Counted from the first letter of the stretch, positions 43,993-56,696 are shown. The stretch is DNA of 64,000 nucleotides from Rachicladosporium sp. CCFEE 5018 (GCA_002077045.2 KZ111154.1:850023-914022); one strand, 5' to 3'. Notes: generated from the sequence alone by a model not told the origin. Translations and numbers: made by a program.

Positions 43993-46900
43993 GGGTGTGA
44001 TTTCTTGTCAGCATTCCAGTGACATACCACCTAGGGCGTTACGACTCGCTGTATCATATCCTCTTCTCCTTTATCACTGCAGCGACACCGTTGACTCGCG
44101 GGGTCTCCTTAGGCAAGACGGATGGCTTCCCCGTGCCTGACTTACGACGAGGCACCGGGAAGCGCCAGGAATGACACATTCCAGACGAGGCATTGCCCCT
44201 GAATCGTATCAGAGGAAGTCGGAAGACACAGGTCGCCGGCCAGCTCAAGCACGATCCCGGCTCTCCCCGGGGGGACTGTTCAGGCATTGACTGCACCTAG
44301 GGTAAGCTCCCGATGCGTGAGAGTGGGCTGCTTGTAATCGAGCTGAGCCTGTATTTCCAGCCTCTGTTGATTCGGGGGGCATGGAGAACAGTGCAAGATT
44401 GGACGGGCGAGACATTTCTGCCATGCTATCTCAGCATCAGCAACACACCGATCGCTGGGCTCTTGAGTCAAGGGAGCCACGTGTCCGGCACCAGGATCCC
44501 GAACCAAGTATCGATCAGACCGTTGGAGCAAAGCTGGGTGAGTACCGGACTTGTCCCGATTGTCCTGGAGCTTGTTGGTGCAGTGCTGATGAACGTCGTG
44601 GGGCAAATATGCGCCAGAGAAATATACGGAGGAAGTGCTATGCACCCGTGGTGTGATTAGTGGAAGCTGTAGATGGAGTCAAACTGAGTGAATTGAGCAT
44701 CCAACCATACTTGAGTGCACGTCGAGATTGAGTTTCGACGCTGCTGCGGCGAGCCCAGATACGAGTTCCCTTGGTCGTCAGATGTCGCACATGAACGCGG
44801 ATATTTCGCCATGGAAACGAGACGATCCGGCCGCTCCCGTTCATGGGGGGCGACAAAGGACAGTGTCCGACGACGGCATAAGACAAACCTAGACTGAAAT
44901 CGAGACATACGCAATTGAAGTCAATCTATCGGCATGTCGAGTGCTGACAACGGCTCGGAACCGTCCGATGCTCACGGACTCGCTGTTGCGATTTGAGACG
45001 GCGGGAGGAGATGCATCGTGCGTCGGCTCGAATGCCATTGTGTCTCACGTCCTGCCTCCAGTATGCCAGGCGTGTCTCCGAGGACTAGCAGGTGAGCCAG
45101 TTCGCACGTCATGCAGAGGAGTGGAACCGTGAGAAAGGCATGCGCCACGTTGCATGGCAGATGTGCTGCTTACACTGTTCAGCGTGGGTTTGCTCCACCC
45201 GATCGTACTCCCTGTGGTAGAGAGTAAAATACTCACCATGGACAAGTAATAGCTGGTGTGTCCGCCACAGTGATAGAAGCTAGATCGTTAGCACATGGTC
45301 TAAATCGCTCAAACGCGCAGGCCATTGAGATTTCGTCAATGCCAACAACGGCCATGGCAATAGTCCTCGAGCTCCTGTGGAGTCCACTTGCCTTCAACAC
45401 TGCCCATGCCTTGAACGGACCCACCTCGATGGCATAAGGCCTATACGAATCGTCCGTCAATCGCCGCCGCGTACAAAGGTACAATTCATGTGATACTGGC
45501 AGGCGATGACAGCTGATCCCGTAACTCTCCGCATGTGAAGTTCGTATAAGGTATGCCGCTGCACTATCAACGGCCGAGCAGCTACTGCATGTACACATCG
45601 CGTGAACCTGATTGCCAATCATGTTGACCTGCAAAGACGGACCGATGGGCCTAGGGCTCGGGTCCAAGGGCTCGCGTCGTGCTTTGTGCCAAGCTGCAGA
45701 TTCGTGAGACGAGACGGCTAGGTGCGGTGGCTCTGGAACGTGGGCTGGCTTATCGCAACAGTGTACGTAGATAGGGCAGGCCGGAGTTCGCAGTGACAGG
45801 GAGAGCTGCAGCGTTTGTGGCGTCGACATGCCGAGACAGGCGTTCACATCGTGTCAGCGGAGGGACTCCCATTGGTGTAGAGGGCTAGGCCGATAGTATC
45901 GTTCCACCGTGGTTGCAGCAATGCTTGCCGCGTTCCGCCGTGGGGTACCTGTCTATCATTGTCTCACATCGGGCTGTCGACAAGACCAAGACGTTGACAG
46001 TGCTGGAGTTGTCTGGAGTAGTGGAGCTGAAACGTGCTCACCGATGACGCGATTGGCTTCGAACGAGGAACGGAGGAACGTGAATGACCTGACCAACGGC
46101 TTTGGACCGTGAGAGTGATTGTAAGTGATCTCATGATCGAGAGACTTGGCCATCGAAGTGATGTCCTTACCAGACGCCGACACAACCGCGTAGGCGCATA
46201 GTCGTGCTCCGCTCCCCTGCGGCGTGATACTCCATCTTGCCCCCTGCCCTACCGGCTGGGAACGAAGTGCATGTTACAAACGCAGCTCTCGCATCGACAC
46301 GAAGTACACAGGTACCTCAACGTAGCAGGATCAGACTTTACCTATCCCACAGCCACGCATACCGTTGCCCACTACAGCGACAGCACCAGCTCGCCTCTCC
46401 CGCTGTAGTGATTCACGATCCGCACAGCAAGAACAGAGACATCCTCCCCTTTCTCCTCTCTTCCTCCCATTCCCCGCATCGCCTGTTGACTACAGCAGCC
46501 AGTCGGTGCAATCCGCGCGAGTAGGGTATTGCGGGACCGGTTTGCACCGAAAGTAGCTCCAACGCGCATGCGCTAGACTTTGTCGACCCACCTTTGTTCC
46601 AAGGGCACGAGAATTCCGGTTTGCTGGTTGCGCGTTGAAGTCTATGTCTATTCTATACAACCTTCACCCACCGACTTGCTCGTACCCTCTGGTGGTTAAT
46701 GTGAAGGTCAGCGGTGGACTTGGCGAAAGTGAGGAAAGGAAATTGAATCGTGAAGGATTGCACCTCGGACTTTACCCCCGGGCATTGGACTGTGGAGGGC
46801 CAGGTGGTGGAGGGACCTTGGCATCGACGGGGGCCGTGTAAGAGGGAGGGACATCATCATTCGGAGGGCTTCATGACGGGCCTGGCGCTGGAGTGAGACC

Positions 46901-47013
46901 GTAGCGTCACGGAGGGACTACAACAGGACCACAACATCGCTGGCGGACATACACAACGACCGGCATCACACTCGCTACCCTACGACCAGGATCTTCCCCA
47001 GATACCCCATAAT
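43993..47013. other. Gene-poor 3.0 kb block (copy B)
   Basis: Counterpart of 12813-15949 at roughly 97% identity, lacking the 128-bp insertion. No gene supported; the long open frames shared with copy A do not show the silent-site pattern of coding DNA. The right end is the promoter and leader of the Reg1-like gene. Confidence 0.55.
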
Positions 47014-48911
47014 ATGGCGGAGGTCCTCACCCCGCGCAACGACAGCAATGACCACTTCTACACACCACGCCGCTCGGCATCGTCACAAGGACTGTCTATT
47101 GGCACCTCGCCGCCACTCGGCTCAAGCCCGCGCCGCTCATACATCTCCTTGCCAGCCTCAACATACGAACACGCCGAGCACACCGAGCGCATACTACCAT
47201 CCCGGCCAGCAACAGCCATAGGATCGCGGGCCTCATCGTCAGACCTCTCAAGTCTGCTACCCCGACAATCGACCCCTATACCCGAACCCACTACGTCATT
47301 AGAACACAAATACGCCCAAACTTCCCAGCAATACGAAGACGACTATCCCCAGTTCGACAGCTACTCGAATCTTAGCGCGAGCGAGTCCAGCGACGAGCAG
47401 ACGGAGAGTGCGACGACAGACACCACAGCTTCAGATGAGTCGCCCTTGGCAACACCGTCGGTCTCGGACGACACAGCGATCAAGACCGAGCCTTCACAGC
47501 ATGTGGATTACTTGAGCCATGACTGGAGAGAGGAGGACGTGTGGTCTTCGTGGCGTCATATTGTTTCGCAGAGGAAGGTGTATGGGCAGCAGAGTCGGCT
47601 CGAGAATGCGGCGTGGCGGACTTGGGTGAAGAGCAAGTTTGATTTGCCGACTGTTAGTCCGGAGACGTTGAATTGGTGAGTGCTGCATGTCGAAAATCGC
47701 GTGGTGAGGTCTGATCTGACCAATTTTGTAGGCTGAAGGAGAGTGATGTGACCTGGCTATATGGCCCGCTCAAGCCTGCGACTTCGCATCCGATTACGAA
47801 GGGTGAGCCCTCGGCTGGGACAAGTCTATCAAGGACCAACTCATTCGTGCACAAGAAGCCAATCCTGAAGAAGCGGAGTATGTCCGAGGTGATGCTGCAG
47901 AGATCACTATCTGCCGCTTCGTTACTAAAACAAGCCGCTGCATCGATACAGTCGCAAGGACGGACTCCAAGCAGTAAAGTCGCGCAGCCGGAAGCACAAC
48001 ACTACGGTCTGAATTCATTCATCTCGAGACGACAGTCGATGGACTGCTTCACGAGCCGGGATAGCAGCTCGGGCGCAGAGACGCCTTCAGATACAAAAGA
48101 GCATCGCCACATCCGCTTTGACGATAATGTAGAGCAGTGCATTGCCGTGGAGTGCAAGCCGGACGACGATGAAGATGATGTGCAAGAACATATTCATTAC
48201 GACTCCAGCTCTGATAGTGATGACGAAGGGCTGATGATCATGCGGCGACGGAGACGACCGAATTTGTCGCGGAATAAGAGTTCGCAGCAGAGCACACGGG
48301 CACCTCCCACGCCTGCAGCTTCGACACAACGCAAGATGATCGAGACAGTCGCGTCTACAACCCTCAAATACCGCACAGACAGCCCAGACCCGGAAGCAGA
48401 CTCAAGCATGACCCCACTAGCCCGCTCCTGGTCCACCGGCCGCTTGTCACCTTCGCCCAGCGCCGAAACCCTCCGCCCAAGCAGACCTTCACGCAACTTC
48501 CTCATCCCCTCCTCCCCCGACTCCTCTTCCCCCACATCCTCCCGGCCCTCCTCCTCCCCCTCAGCCTCCCTCCGCCGCTCATCCCCCGACGCCGACGACG
48601 AAACAGGCTGGTCCTTCGGCGCCTCGAACCCCAAATCGTCCCTCGGAGCCGCCTCTCTCCCTTTACCAGACGAGACGCACCACGCTTACACGCGGCCTAA
48701 CGAGGGTGAGGGGTATGGAATTGAGGGTATGCGGCGGACTGAGAGCGGGATGTTCATGCCTTATGAGGAGGATGAGGATGATGCTGTGGGTGCGGGGTTG
48801 TTTGGTAGGATTTCAGAGGGGGTCAATACGGCGAGGGATATTGCGCATGTGCTTTGGAATGTGGGGTGGGTTGGACGGAGGGGCGAGGGGGGTGCTGGAG
48901 GCGGAGGATAG
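47014..48911 (+). CDS. Reg1-like PP1 regulatory protein with AreA-type GATA-like domain, copy B (complete)
   Basis: Exons are 47014..47675 and 47732..48911 with a 56-nt intron; total 613 aa. The conserved block EEDVWSSWRHIVSQRKVYG...LENAAWRTWVK...LNWLKESDVTWLYGP spans the splice site and matches the fungal DUF1752 (AreA GATA-like) domain. RHIRFDDNVEQCIAVE near residue 345 resembles the Reg1/Hex2 segment that contains the PP1-binding RVxF-type site. In yeast, Reg1 brings PP1 (Glc7) to Snf1 for glucose repression; the same role here is inferred. The rest is Ser/Pro-rich and acidic. It is the only complete copy, since copy A loses its 5' part in a gap. Confidence 0.88.
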
Positions 48912-49862
48912 GACCTCCGGTGGGTGATGGGGACGGATTGGTGCTTGGGAAGCTACAGAGCCATCGATGGATGGGATGGCTGGGAGCGATGATCGGGTCT
49001 TTTGGTCGGCTCGGGAAAGGGTGGCGGGTACAGAGAGCGCGGTTCACAGTACGCCCGCTCGCGCACGGATCTGTTTGCCGGCTTTGCAACGGATAGCGAT
49101 TGGCGCCCACGGCCGCTACGTGCCTCTACAACGGCAGCTCTCGGGAACGACAGCACCGCACAGCGGAATCGACAGGAAGGATGGGATTCCCATGCTTGAT
49201 CAGCGCAGGCGTTCTTGGGATGGTTTGGGTGGTCACAAAGTGCATAGATCGACGGGACGGTTCAGCGATCAATCTGGGACTGCGTGAAAGCAGATCCATA
49301 GCGGATGGAACGGGGGGAGAACCTTACTCGCTATGTAGAGAAGAGGAGTAATGTGATGAGAGCCTACCATTCAAGATCACTTCATCGCGTGCCACAATAC
49401 GTTCTAGTATTGTCGAGTAGACTTACACCTCTGTGCCCTTGAGATTTCGGAGGATGCGCAAGGGAGGCCCGGTAGGCGGGAGCGTTCTTGCTCCTGCCAA
49501 CATGTGGCACTCGCGTGGTATGAGGTATGTTCATTTGGTCTTGAAATCGTACCGTAGCTAGTTCAGCTCAACGTTCAAGCTTTCGTAGCTTGAAATCGAG
49601 GGTACCCCTGCCCCTGCCCGGTGTCAATCATATCGCACTCCATATCATGAACATGGGATCGCAGTTCACATCCGCCTAGAGTGTTCTGATTTAGCGCGAT
49701 TAGACTGCCATACCAACACTAATCGCGACCTCCTCTCGTGTCAGAATACGGTTCAGGACGCGCGATTGAGCCATTGACGGCCGTACCCATTGGACTGGCC
49801 TCAAAGATGCGATAACCTCACTACCAACAACCCGCGTGTCACCTCGCGCCTACACAACAAAC
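48912..49862. promoter_or_regulatory. Reg1-like / ELMO intergenic region (copy B)
   Basis: About 950 bp. Identity to copy A drops just after the Reg1-like stop codon and recovers toward ELMO. It includes the tandem CCCCT motif. No gene recognised. Confidence 0.45.
49603..49620 (+). promoter_or_regulatory. Tandem CCCCT (STRE-like) motif upstream of ELMO, copy B
   Basis: TACCCCTGCCCCTGCCCG, about 250 bp before the ELMO start, the same place as in copy A. Stress-element function is inferred only. Confidence 0.3.
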
Positions 49863-52103
49863 ATGGACGCCCACGACGATCCGCCCTCGGTCTCCTCCCT
49901 CCTCCTCTCCCTAACCTCCGACTCGGACCCCACGCAAAAACTCGCCGTCTTCCGCCTACAAACCCTCCTCCACGATCCCTCCTTCGCAGACGCCTTTCTG
50001 CAAGCTCAAGGCGCTCGTGCGCTACGAGCATGTATCCTTGACAGCCAGGGCAACACGCTAGCCTATGCGCTGGGGAGTCTGAACGCGCTGCTAGAGCTCG
50101 GGGTAGGCTGGGAAGCGGTGGACAGTTATGTGATAGCACGCGCCGTGGAGCTCGCAGCAGGCGGCGGAGGGCTAGTGAACATCGTGCGCAACGCATTGAC
50201 GCTGTTGGTGCTGGTCGTGAGTCGCGTTCCCGACGAGGATGAAGGCGAGGAGAGGGTCTACGAGACTGCTGCCACGGCCGCGACGGGGTTCAGAGCCATC
50301 AAGCCAGCGCTAGACGCCCATCCAGAGTTCTTGAAGAGTTTGGTGGGGAGACTGAGCGCTAGTGATCATACATTGTGTGCGAACGCGCTGCAGCTTGTCA
50401 ATGCGTTGATGCGGGATGCGGTACTGCATGGTGGGGAGAGCGAGTGGCCTAAGTTCATCAAGCGGCTGCAGGATCTGGGTGTCATTGGGGGCGTGGGGAT
50501 GTTGATGAGGGGTGAAGCGGCGGGGGATGCTAGTTCACCTCTAACAGGGGCGATTTTGGAGTTTCAGGGGTTGACGAAAGTGCTGTTGAGGAAGTGGAGG
50601 AGTGTGGGTGTTAGTCCGGAGATTGTGGAGCATAAGCGCGCGTTGAAGACTGTGCATTTGCTGAGTCGGCCGGAGAGGTTTGCTGCGCCTGCTGAGAGAC
50701 CACAGGGGGAGGAGGGTGTGATTGGAGACGAGCCGCCAGCTGTACCGAGGAAGAATAGCAGAAAGCAGCATCATCCTACTAAGTGGAGGCGGTTGGGGTT
50801 CGAGACTGAGAGCCCGTTTTGGGAGTTCGATGAGACGGGGTATCTCGGGATTATGGATTTGGTGGACTATGCGAGGCGGAACGAGTCGGCTTATCACAGG
50901 CTGTTCCTGGAGCAGGCTGCGCAGCTCGTGGAGCAGAGATGTCCGCTTGCGAGGGCGAGTCTGGGCGTGACGTTGGTGCTGTACGAGCACTTCGAGATTG
51001 ACGAAACGGCGGATGTGGAGAACTTCTTCTCGTCGGGCGCTGGAGGCGGGCACGCGAGAGGCGTCAGTGGAGGCGCAGTGGTAGGCAGAGCGCTAAAGCC
51101 CCTGTTACTGCAGTGGGGCAGACTGCACACCGCAGCACTGAACGCCTTCCTTCGGCTCTGGAAGCTCAGCGGCGCCGAAGCAGAAGACTTCTACAAAATC
51201 GAAGAGCTCGTCCGCATCATCGTCGAGCGCATCATAGGCGGCGCAGACCGCAAGACTGAAGTCGGCAAGATCGAAGAAGAGTTTCGCACAGTCTCACTTG
51301 AAACCGCACGAGCGTGGCAGATGGAAGGGCTGGAGGAAGTCTATCAAGACGCTTGGGATTTGCATCTTGAGGCTGTGCGAGAGCAGCTGTACCACGAGTC
51401 CCTGCAATTCATGCGCGAGCAGCGGATCCGCTGTCTGCTAGAAGGGAGCTGGTTCCCGACCACAATCTCTCCTGTAGCCCAGAATGGCGTCGACGCCGGT
51501 GCCGTGCAGCCTCCGTCTAGCACCTCCCGCTTCGTCCGCCTGCACCCAAACCGCCAAACACTGCACTACAGCGACTTCGCCTGCCCGACCTCAACAGACC
51601 CTTCACAATACCCCGAGATCGATGCCCTCCCGCAAATTCTCGACCTCAGCGCAATAACAAGCGTAGATTCCAACGTCTCCGCCTCAGGCACCCCTCCCGC
51701 GCCCGCTCAAACTCTAGCCCGAAACCCACCCAGCAGCGACACACTTACGCGCATCCCCTCCAAACCCGCCTCACCATCCACATCCACGACCCTCACGATC
51801 CTCGGCTCCCTCTCCGCCGCCTCCCCGGAATCCACGCTCCTGACGCTGCACCCTCAGACCACGGATTTGGCGTCTGAATGGCTTGATGGGTTGTTGCTGT
51901 TGCTTGATCAGCAGCCCATCACGAAGGCCACGACGGAGACGATCGATATGATGGTTAACTGGGGGGTGAGGTTGAGGATGCTGAATTTGAGGTGGGAGGA
52001 TGTGGATTGGAGTAGTCTCGAGAAGAGGGTTCGGAGGGAGGGGGATGGGGAACGGGAGTTACCTGACAGAGAAGGGCTCGACGACGATTTCTGGTACGCA
52101 TAG
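49863..52103 (+). CDS. ELMO/CED-12 family protein, copy B
   Basis: 746 aa, intronless and the same length as copy A. Key segments are kept: LLSLTSDSDPTQKLAVFRLQ, DLVDYARRNESAYHRLFLEQ, ARASLGVTLVLYEHFEID and the PH-like FVRLHPNRQTLHYSDF. The start at 49863 is shared with copy A. Around 50700-50930 about 15% of bases differ from copy A, mostly at silent positions. The last ~400 bp and the following 200 bp of flank differ by about 1%. Role: partner of a DOCK-type Rac exchange factor, by family. Confidence 0.85.
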   Translation: MDAHDDPPSVSSLLLSLTSDSDPTQKLAVFRLQTLLHDPSFADAFLQAQGARALRACILDSQGNTLAYALGSLNALLELGVGWEAVDSYVIARAVELAAGGGGLVNIVRNALTLLVLVVSRVPDEDEGEERVYETAATAATGFRAIKPALDAHPEFLKSLVGRLSASDHTLCANALQLVNALMRDAVLHGGESEWPKFIKRLQDLGVIGGVGMLMRGEAAGDASSPLTGAILEFQGLTKVLLRKWRSVGVSPEIVEHKRALKTVHLLSRPERFAAPAERPQGEEGVIGDEPPAVPRKNSRKQHHPTKWRRLGFETESPFWEFDETGYLGIMDLVDYARRNESAYHRLFLEQAAQLVEQRCPLARASLGVTLVLYEHFEIDETADVENFFSSGAGGGHARGVSGGAVVGRALKPLLLQWGRLHTAALNAFLRLWKLSGAEAEDFYKIEELVRIIVERIIGGADRKTEVGKIEEEFRTVSLETARAWQMEGLEEVYQDAWDLHLEAVREQLYHESLQFMREQRIRCLLEGSWFPTTISPVAQNGVDAGAVQPPSSTSRFVRLHPNRQTLHYSDFACPTSTDPSQYPEIDALPQILDLSAITSVDSNVSASGTPPAPAQTLARNPPSSDTLTRIPSKPASPSTSTTLTILGSLSAASPESTLLTLHPQTTDLASEWLDGLLLLLDQQPITKATTETIDMMVNWGVRLRMLNLRWEDVDWSSLEKRVRREGDGERELPDREGLDDDFWYA

Positions 52104-52428
52104 GGAGCTTTTGGGGAACAATTGGTCAGGGGTACGAGGATTGTCTTGTGCCGATGTGGGTGGACTGGAACGATGCTGTAAGGTTTGTGTAAGATACCCG
52201 AGGAGTGTTTTGTACGATGTCAGAGCTGTGGACTTGTGGAGTAAAGATCACCCGCACATGCATCGAATTCAAAGATAAGGTATCATCTCGCAGAAAGCTC
52301 GTCTAAATCGTCAGAACCACTCACGCCACACCTGGAATCCAACGCGCTTTCCATCAAAAACACACACACGCCACCAACGCCTCGCTCAAACCCACAAAGT
52401 ACCCCCCCTCCTCATCTCCAAGAATCGC
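52104..52428. other. Convergent 3' region, ELMO / GT8 (copy B)
   Basis: The first ~200 bp match copy A without visible change; a short diverged stretch follows, then the same CACACACAC run. No gene. Confidence 0.5.
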
Positions 52429-53559
52429 TCACTGATGTCCCTTGCCTCCCCCCTCCCTCCCCTGATAGAACCCCTCCATCCTCCACCGCCATCCCCTCAG
52501 ATACCCTCCCAAACCCTCCGAATCTCCAGGTGCCCACCACTTCTCATGCAAACTCGCGACTCCCCCATCCAAATCCTCCTTCGTAGGATAATGGATATTC
52601 CACTCCGTGCCTAGCGTTTGCCAGGGCATCGCGCCGGCCCAGTTATGGACTTCGTTCAGGAGGTTTTGTTCTGGGAGTGTCGGGACGAAGGAGTCGGGGA
52701 GTTGGAGGAGGGCGAGGTAGTAGGCTAGGAGGTCGAGGGAGGGGCGGAGGACGAAGAAGCCGGCGTTTAGGTAGGCTATGTTGGGGTAGGAGTGTGTTTC
52801 TTCCGAGGGGGGGTAGGTGTGTATTGTGTTCATCTCCGGGCGGGAGGCGAAGGCGTAGGTGTGCGGCATTGGTGGTAGCAAGCCCGGGTGAGGCCGCGGG
52901 ATATCGGGGGAGGTTTTCCGTGTAGCGACGGCGGTGTCGTTGAAGACTCCATCTAAAGGCCGGGCGAGCACTGTGTCGCCGTCGAGGAAGGTTATCAGGT
53001 CGAATTGCGTTAGTTCCCACAGGCGCAGCTTGTCGAAGACGTCTTGCCAGGTGGAGGTCTCGACTTCGACCCAGGCGGGTTTGGTGATTGTCTCGGCTTC
53101 GATTACTATTGCGCCGTCTAGGCGGAGGCGGTGGCGCTTGGGCTCGCTGACGGCTTTTGTCACGAGGACTATGAAGGGTATGCCTGCTGGGGAGCGCGTC
53201 TCCGGCGCGTGCAGGATCTGGTAGGTCAGGATGCGCGCGGCGACGAAGTAGTTGTCGTCGTTTATGTCTGCTAGCTCTTGCTGGTGGGCGTCACCTGCCA
53301 GGAAAGTCGCGTAGGCGTATTTGCTTTTTGTCGTTGCTAGGGAGGGGAGTGAGGCGTTGGCGGAGGGTTTGTGGCCTGTGGCTGCGCTTGTGACGTGGTT
53401 GACCAGCGCGTCTCGTTGGTCGTCGTAGTTCTGAGGTAGTGGGGTGTAGACGAAAAGTAAGAAGAATAGGACGACCGCTATGCCTAGGTAGAGACTACGG
53501 CAGCTCCGTCGGCCGCCGCGACTGTTGTTCATGGGTGAGCCGCTCCGAGTGAGGTACAT
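52429..53559 (-). CDS. Type II membrane glycosyltransferase, GT8/GNT1-like, copy B
   Basis: 376 aa, intronless. Only a handful of residues differ from copy A (for example GHKP versus GHKA, and GLGGYLRG versus GLGRYLRG). The single N-terminal membrane helix and the DGDT metal-binding motif (D193, D195) are the same. The upstream flank is completely different from copy A beyond about 40 bp, so the two copies may be expressed differently. Confidence 0.85.
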   Translation of the reverse strand: MYLTRSGSPMNNSRGGRRSCRSLYLGIAVVLFFLLFVYTPLPQNYDDQRDALVNHVTSAATGHKPSANASLPSLATTKSKYAYATFLAGDAHQQELADINDDNYFVAARILTYQILHAPETRSPAGIPFIVLVTKAVSEPKRHRLRLDGAIVIEAETITKPAWVEVETSTWQDVFDKLRLWELTQFDLITFLDGDTVLARPLDGVFNDTAVATRKTSPDIPRPHPGLLPPMPHTYAFASRPEMNTIHTYPPSEETHSYPNIAYLNAGFFVLRPSLDLLAYYLALLQLPDSFVPTLPEQNLLNEVHNWAGAMPWQTLGTEWNIHYPTKEDLDGGVASLHEKWWAPGDSEGLGGYLRGWRWRMEGFYQGREGGGKGHQ

Positions 53560-54601
53560 CTAGTGAGTGGCAGCCGAATAGGCTGCGAGAGCCTTGCCAG
53601 TCGATTCTTGCGCAGCGATCTTGTATGCTGACAAGGCTGTAGCTCTCCTCTCACATGCGCTGCGGCACAGTGTTGACACAAATTGTGCGCGAGAGGAAGG
53701 GCGCGTTGAGGTCAGTTTCGTCAGGGTGTTACGGAGAGCAGGGAGATCGGTCGCTTGTAGATATGAGAGGAGTGAGAAAACATGGTGACACAGATGCAAG
53801 CGCAGTAATATCGGAAACTACCCAACACAGTACCACGTACCCGTAAGATGAGGTGAGCGCTGCGGCTGATGACTGAGGCCTGGGTCGCCCAGCAGATCAT
53901 GCTGCTGCTAGCCTGATACGGGTTGCTGTGGCTTGCGCATGAATGGTAGCGAACGTCCAACGCTATGGTGACTGCTATGAGGTCGTGTTTCTGTCAGGCA
54001 ATATCGCGACGATCCGTTGGCCTATGATACCACAACCTGTTCCAGCGGCCTGCTCGTGTCCAATGCGCTCGCGTCGTCAGACTCGCAATCAAAGGGGAAG
54101 GACTAGGGTCGCCAATACGAAGTGCAAGGGGTTTTATGCACGCCACGCCTAGCCGTTGATCGGGAACGCCATCTCCGTATTGCCATCCAGCCAAAGCCGT
54201 TGGTGGAACCACGAGTGTGCAGGCTTGGTCAAACTGGTGATGATGAAGAAGTTTGCGCTGGTTATTAAGCAGCAGTTGTGGTCACGTTCCATGAACTCGT
54301 CTGACCGTCCGTAGTCGATTGGTATGAAATGTTCTGGCCAGAATGGAACCCTGAAGTACATCCCTAAGTTTAGATTTTAGATTTAAGATCCGCTCCGAGT
54401 TCACGTGGCGCGCCACGCTTCGTCCTTTCCAAAAACATGGCACAATATCTACAATACTGGACTCTCGATCCTCGAGCAACAGAGATCACGTAGGAGGCAC
54501 CGAGGATAGCCCATAATGGCGTCGCACCTCTTGAAGTCTACGAGCTAACCAGCCTGCGTTGCGCTGCAAAACCTTGACCACCTGGACTCGACGAGTGCAG
54601 C
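53560..54601. other. GT8 / aldo-keto reductase intergenic region (copy B)
   Basis: About 1,040 bp, unalignable to copy A except at the edges, and without the inverted-repeat element. A 70-aa minus-strand frame (54149-54361) beginning MYFRVPFWPEHFIPIDYG reads like protein and may be a gene fragment, but I cannot assign it. It should hold the GT8 promoter. Confidence 0.45.
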
Positions 54602-55656
54602 CTACCCGTTCATGTTGTCAAGCGGCGCCTCATGCTTGATCTCCTCCCAGATCGCATTGATAGCCTTGACTGCCTTGTCGCTCAATGGTCCATGATCAAG
54701 CGTCGACAAGGTCTCCTTCAGCTGCTTAGTTGAAGAAGCGCCGATAATGATCGCATCGCCCTGCTCCGGCTTCAAGGCACTGTTGAACCGTACCCAGCGG
54801 TTGGCAAGCTCGGCTCTGGTCACGCCTTCTTCCTTCGCAGCAGCCTCCCACTTCGCCAGCGCTTCGAGGTAGGCAGGACGGCTGTATAGCCCGGCGTACA
54901 TTTTACCGATCGGCGTGTCAGGGTTGAATCTGCCCTTGCCATCTAGGACGTCCTGCTTGGTCTTGGTGAGGAAGCCTCCAGCGACGGGCGAGTAGGCGTA
55001 GAAGGCGATACCGAGCTTGCGCAAGGTAGGGAAGAGGAGAGTCTCCTGCTTGCGGGCTACAGCGTTGTAGTTGCCCTGGTAGACGGTCGGCACGAAGTCG
55101 TACTTGGCCTTGCAAATGTCATATGCCCGCTGGACCTCTTCAGCGTAGAAGTTCGACAGGCCGAACCGCTTGAAGAAGCCGGCTTTGTAGGCCTCGTTCA
55201 CGGCTTCCAGGGTCTCCTCGAGAGGGGTCTCCTTGCTTGGGGAGTGGAGATACCTATCACAACTGTTATTGAATGGCAAACGCGGCAACGAGATAGGATG
55301 CATACCAGATGTCGACCTGATCTTGACCGAGATCCTTCCGGCTCTTCTTGAAGTTCTCCACGATACCCTCCTTGCCGCCGGCGTGCCCGAACACGCCGTT
55401 TGGCGACTTCGTATCGATGATCTTGGATCGTCGTTAGTAGAAGCAGTGAGTTTACGCCATTCGCAGTGGTACTTACGAATCGTGAGCCACCTTTAGTCTT
55501 GCCAATCAGCTCCTCACTGCCGGCGTACAGCGTGGCTGTGTCAAGAATCTTGACCTTGTGCGACTCCAGTATGGTATAGATCTCCTCAACAGCTTCTACC
55601 GTGTCGAAACCGCGGCCGAAGCCACCGGTACCGAAGGCAATCTTGATGCCAGACAT
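54602..55656 (-). CDS. Aldo-keto reductase (AKR7-like), copy B
   Basis: Exons on the minus strand are 55656..55477, 55421..55306 and 55253..54602; total 315 aa, same structure as copy A. FGTGGFGRGFDT, ILDTATLYAGSE, VDIWYLHSP and IIIGASSTKQLKETL are all kept. The introns are clearly diverged (the second reads GTATGC here and GTGTGC in copy A) while the exons are well conserved, so both copies appear to be under selection. Confidence 0.92.
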
Positions 55657-56696
55657 GATTGTGTAAGATGTCGTGCAGTGCTGATCAGTTGGGAGTCCGA
55701 TGATCTTAACGTTCAACGTAAAAGCTATGGAATCACTGAACTCGTCTCGTTGGCCTACCTTTTATTTACCTGAGGAGTGATGCCGTCTTACGATGCCCGA
55801 ATGACATTATTCAGCAGTGCCATCATAACGTTCGAGCAAGGCGCGGGGCATGCAAGCACGCTACTCTTTCCAGACTGCCCCTTCGAGACAAAGGCGCGAA
55901 ATGTGACATCGTAAATTCAAGGCCGCCCTTTCATTATGCCTACGGTACTGCGCACGCATAGTGGTGCCGTTGCCGTTCTAGAGTGGAGCAACAGTTGCTC
56001 AAGTCGAACGGAGCGGGAAATTTATCGAGATGGGGACAAGCATTTCGCAAGGCGCCAGGTGACGCAATTGTGCGACTTGTGCATTCGAGCACCAGTCAGC
56101 CTCACGATCCTTCAATTCCCTCATTCCTTCAGCGAGAGATCCTCATGCATGATATGTGCAGATGGTCAAAGCAAGTGACTGCTGCCAATCGATGTGGCTG
56201 ATCCTGCTCGACATGCCGAGAAGCCCACAGAAAACATTCCAGTCCATCCTCATGTCTTTATGATGGCAACGCTGGCATGACTGACGCGTACGCCAACTCG
56301 CACGAATTCCCGAAACACGAGCCTCCCAGGACTACACGTGCGACCGTGACAGGGCCGTCGGCACTTACCTGTACGAGCAACGTACCTGCGTAGGGCTGCG
56401 TGCGTTCCATTTGCTACCGTAAAGCAGTACGAAACACTGCGGCATGGCACAGCAACGTTTCCAGGGAGGCCTGTGAGTGAATTGCCTCGTAAGACTGAAT
56501 GGATTGCGTGGTGTCACACGTTGAGACAGCATTCCATATGGCTTCACTTACTCCTGATCCTCGTTGACTGGGTGACTTTCCTTCTCCTTCGCACCTTCCT
56601 CTGATCTTCACCTATTGCTGTTGATACCCTTGCTTTTACCATCAAGCACACAACGTTACAACTCGACCTCCACTTCGAGAGCGGATCCTACTCAAG
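55657..56696. promoter_or_regulatory. Divergent region, aldo-keto reductase / GH16 (copy B)
   Basis: About 1,040 bp between divergent starts, moderately diverged from 23131-24177. No conserved reading frame. Confidence 0.5.
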
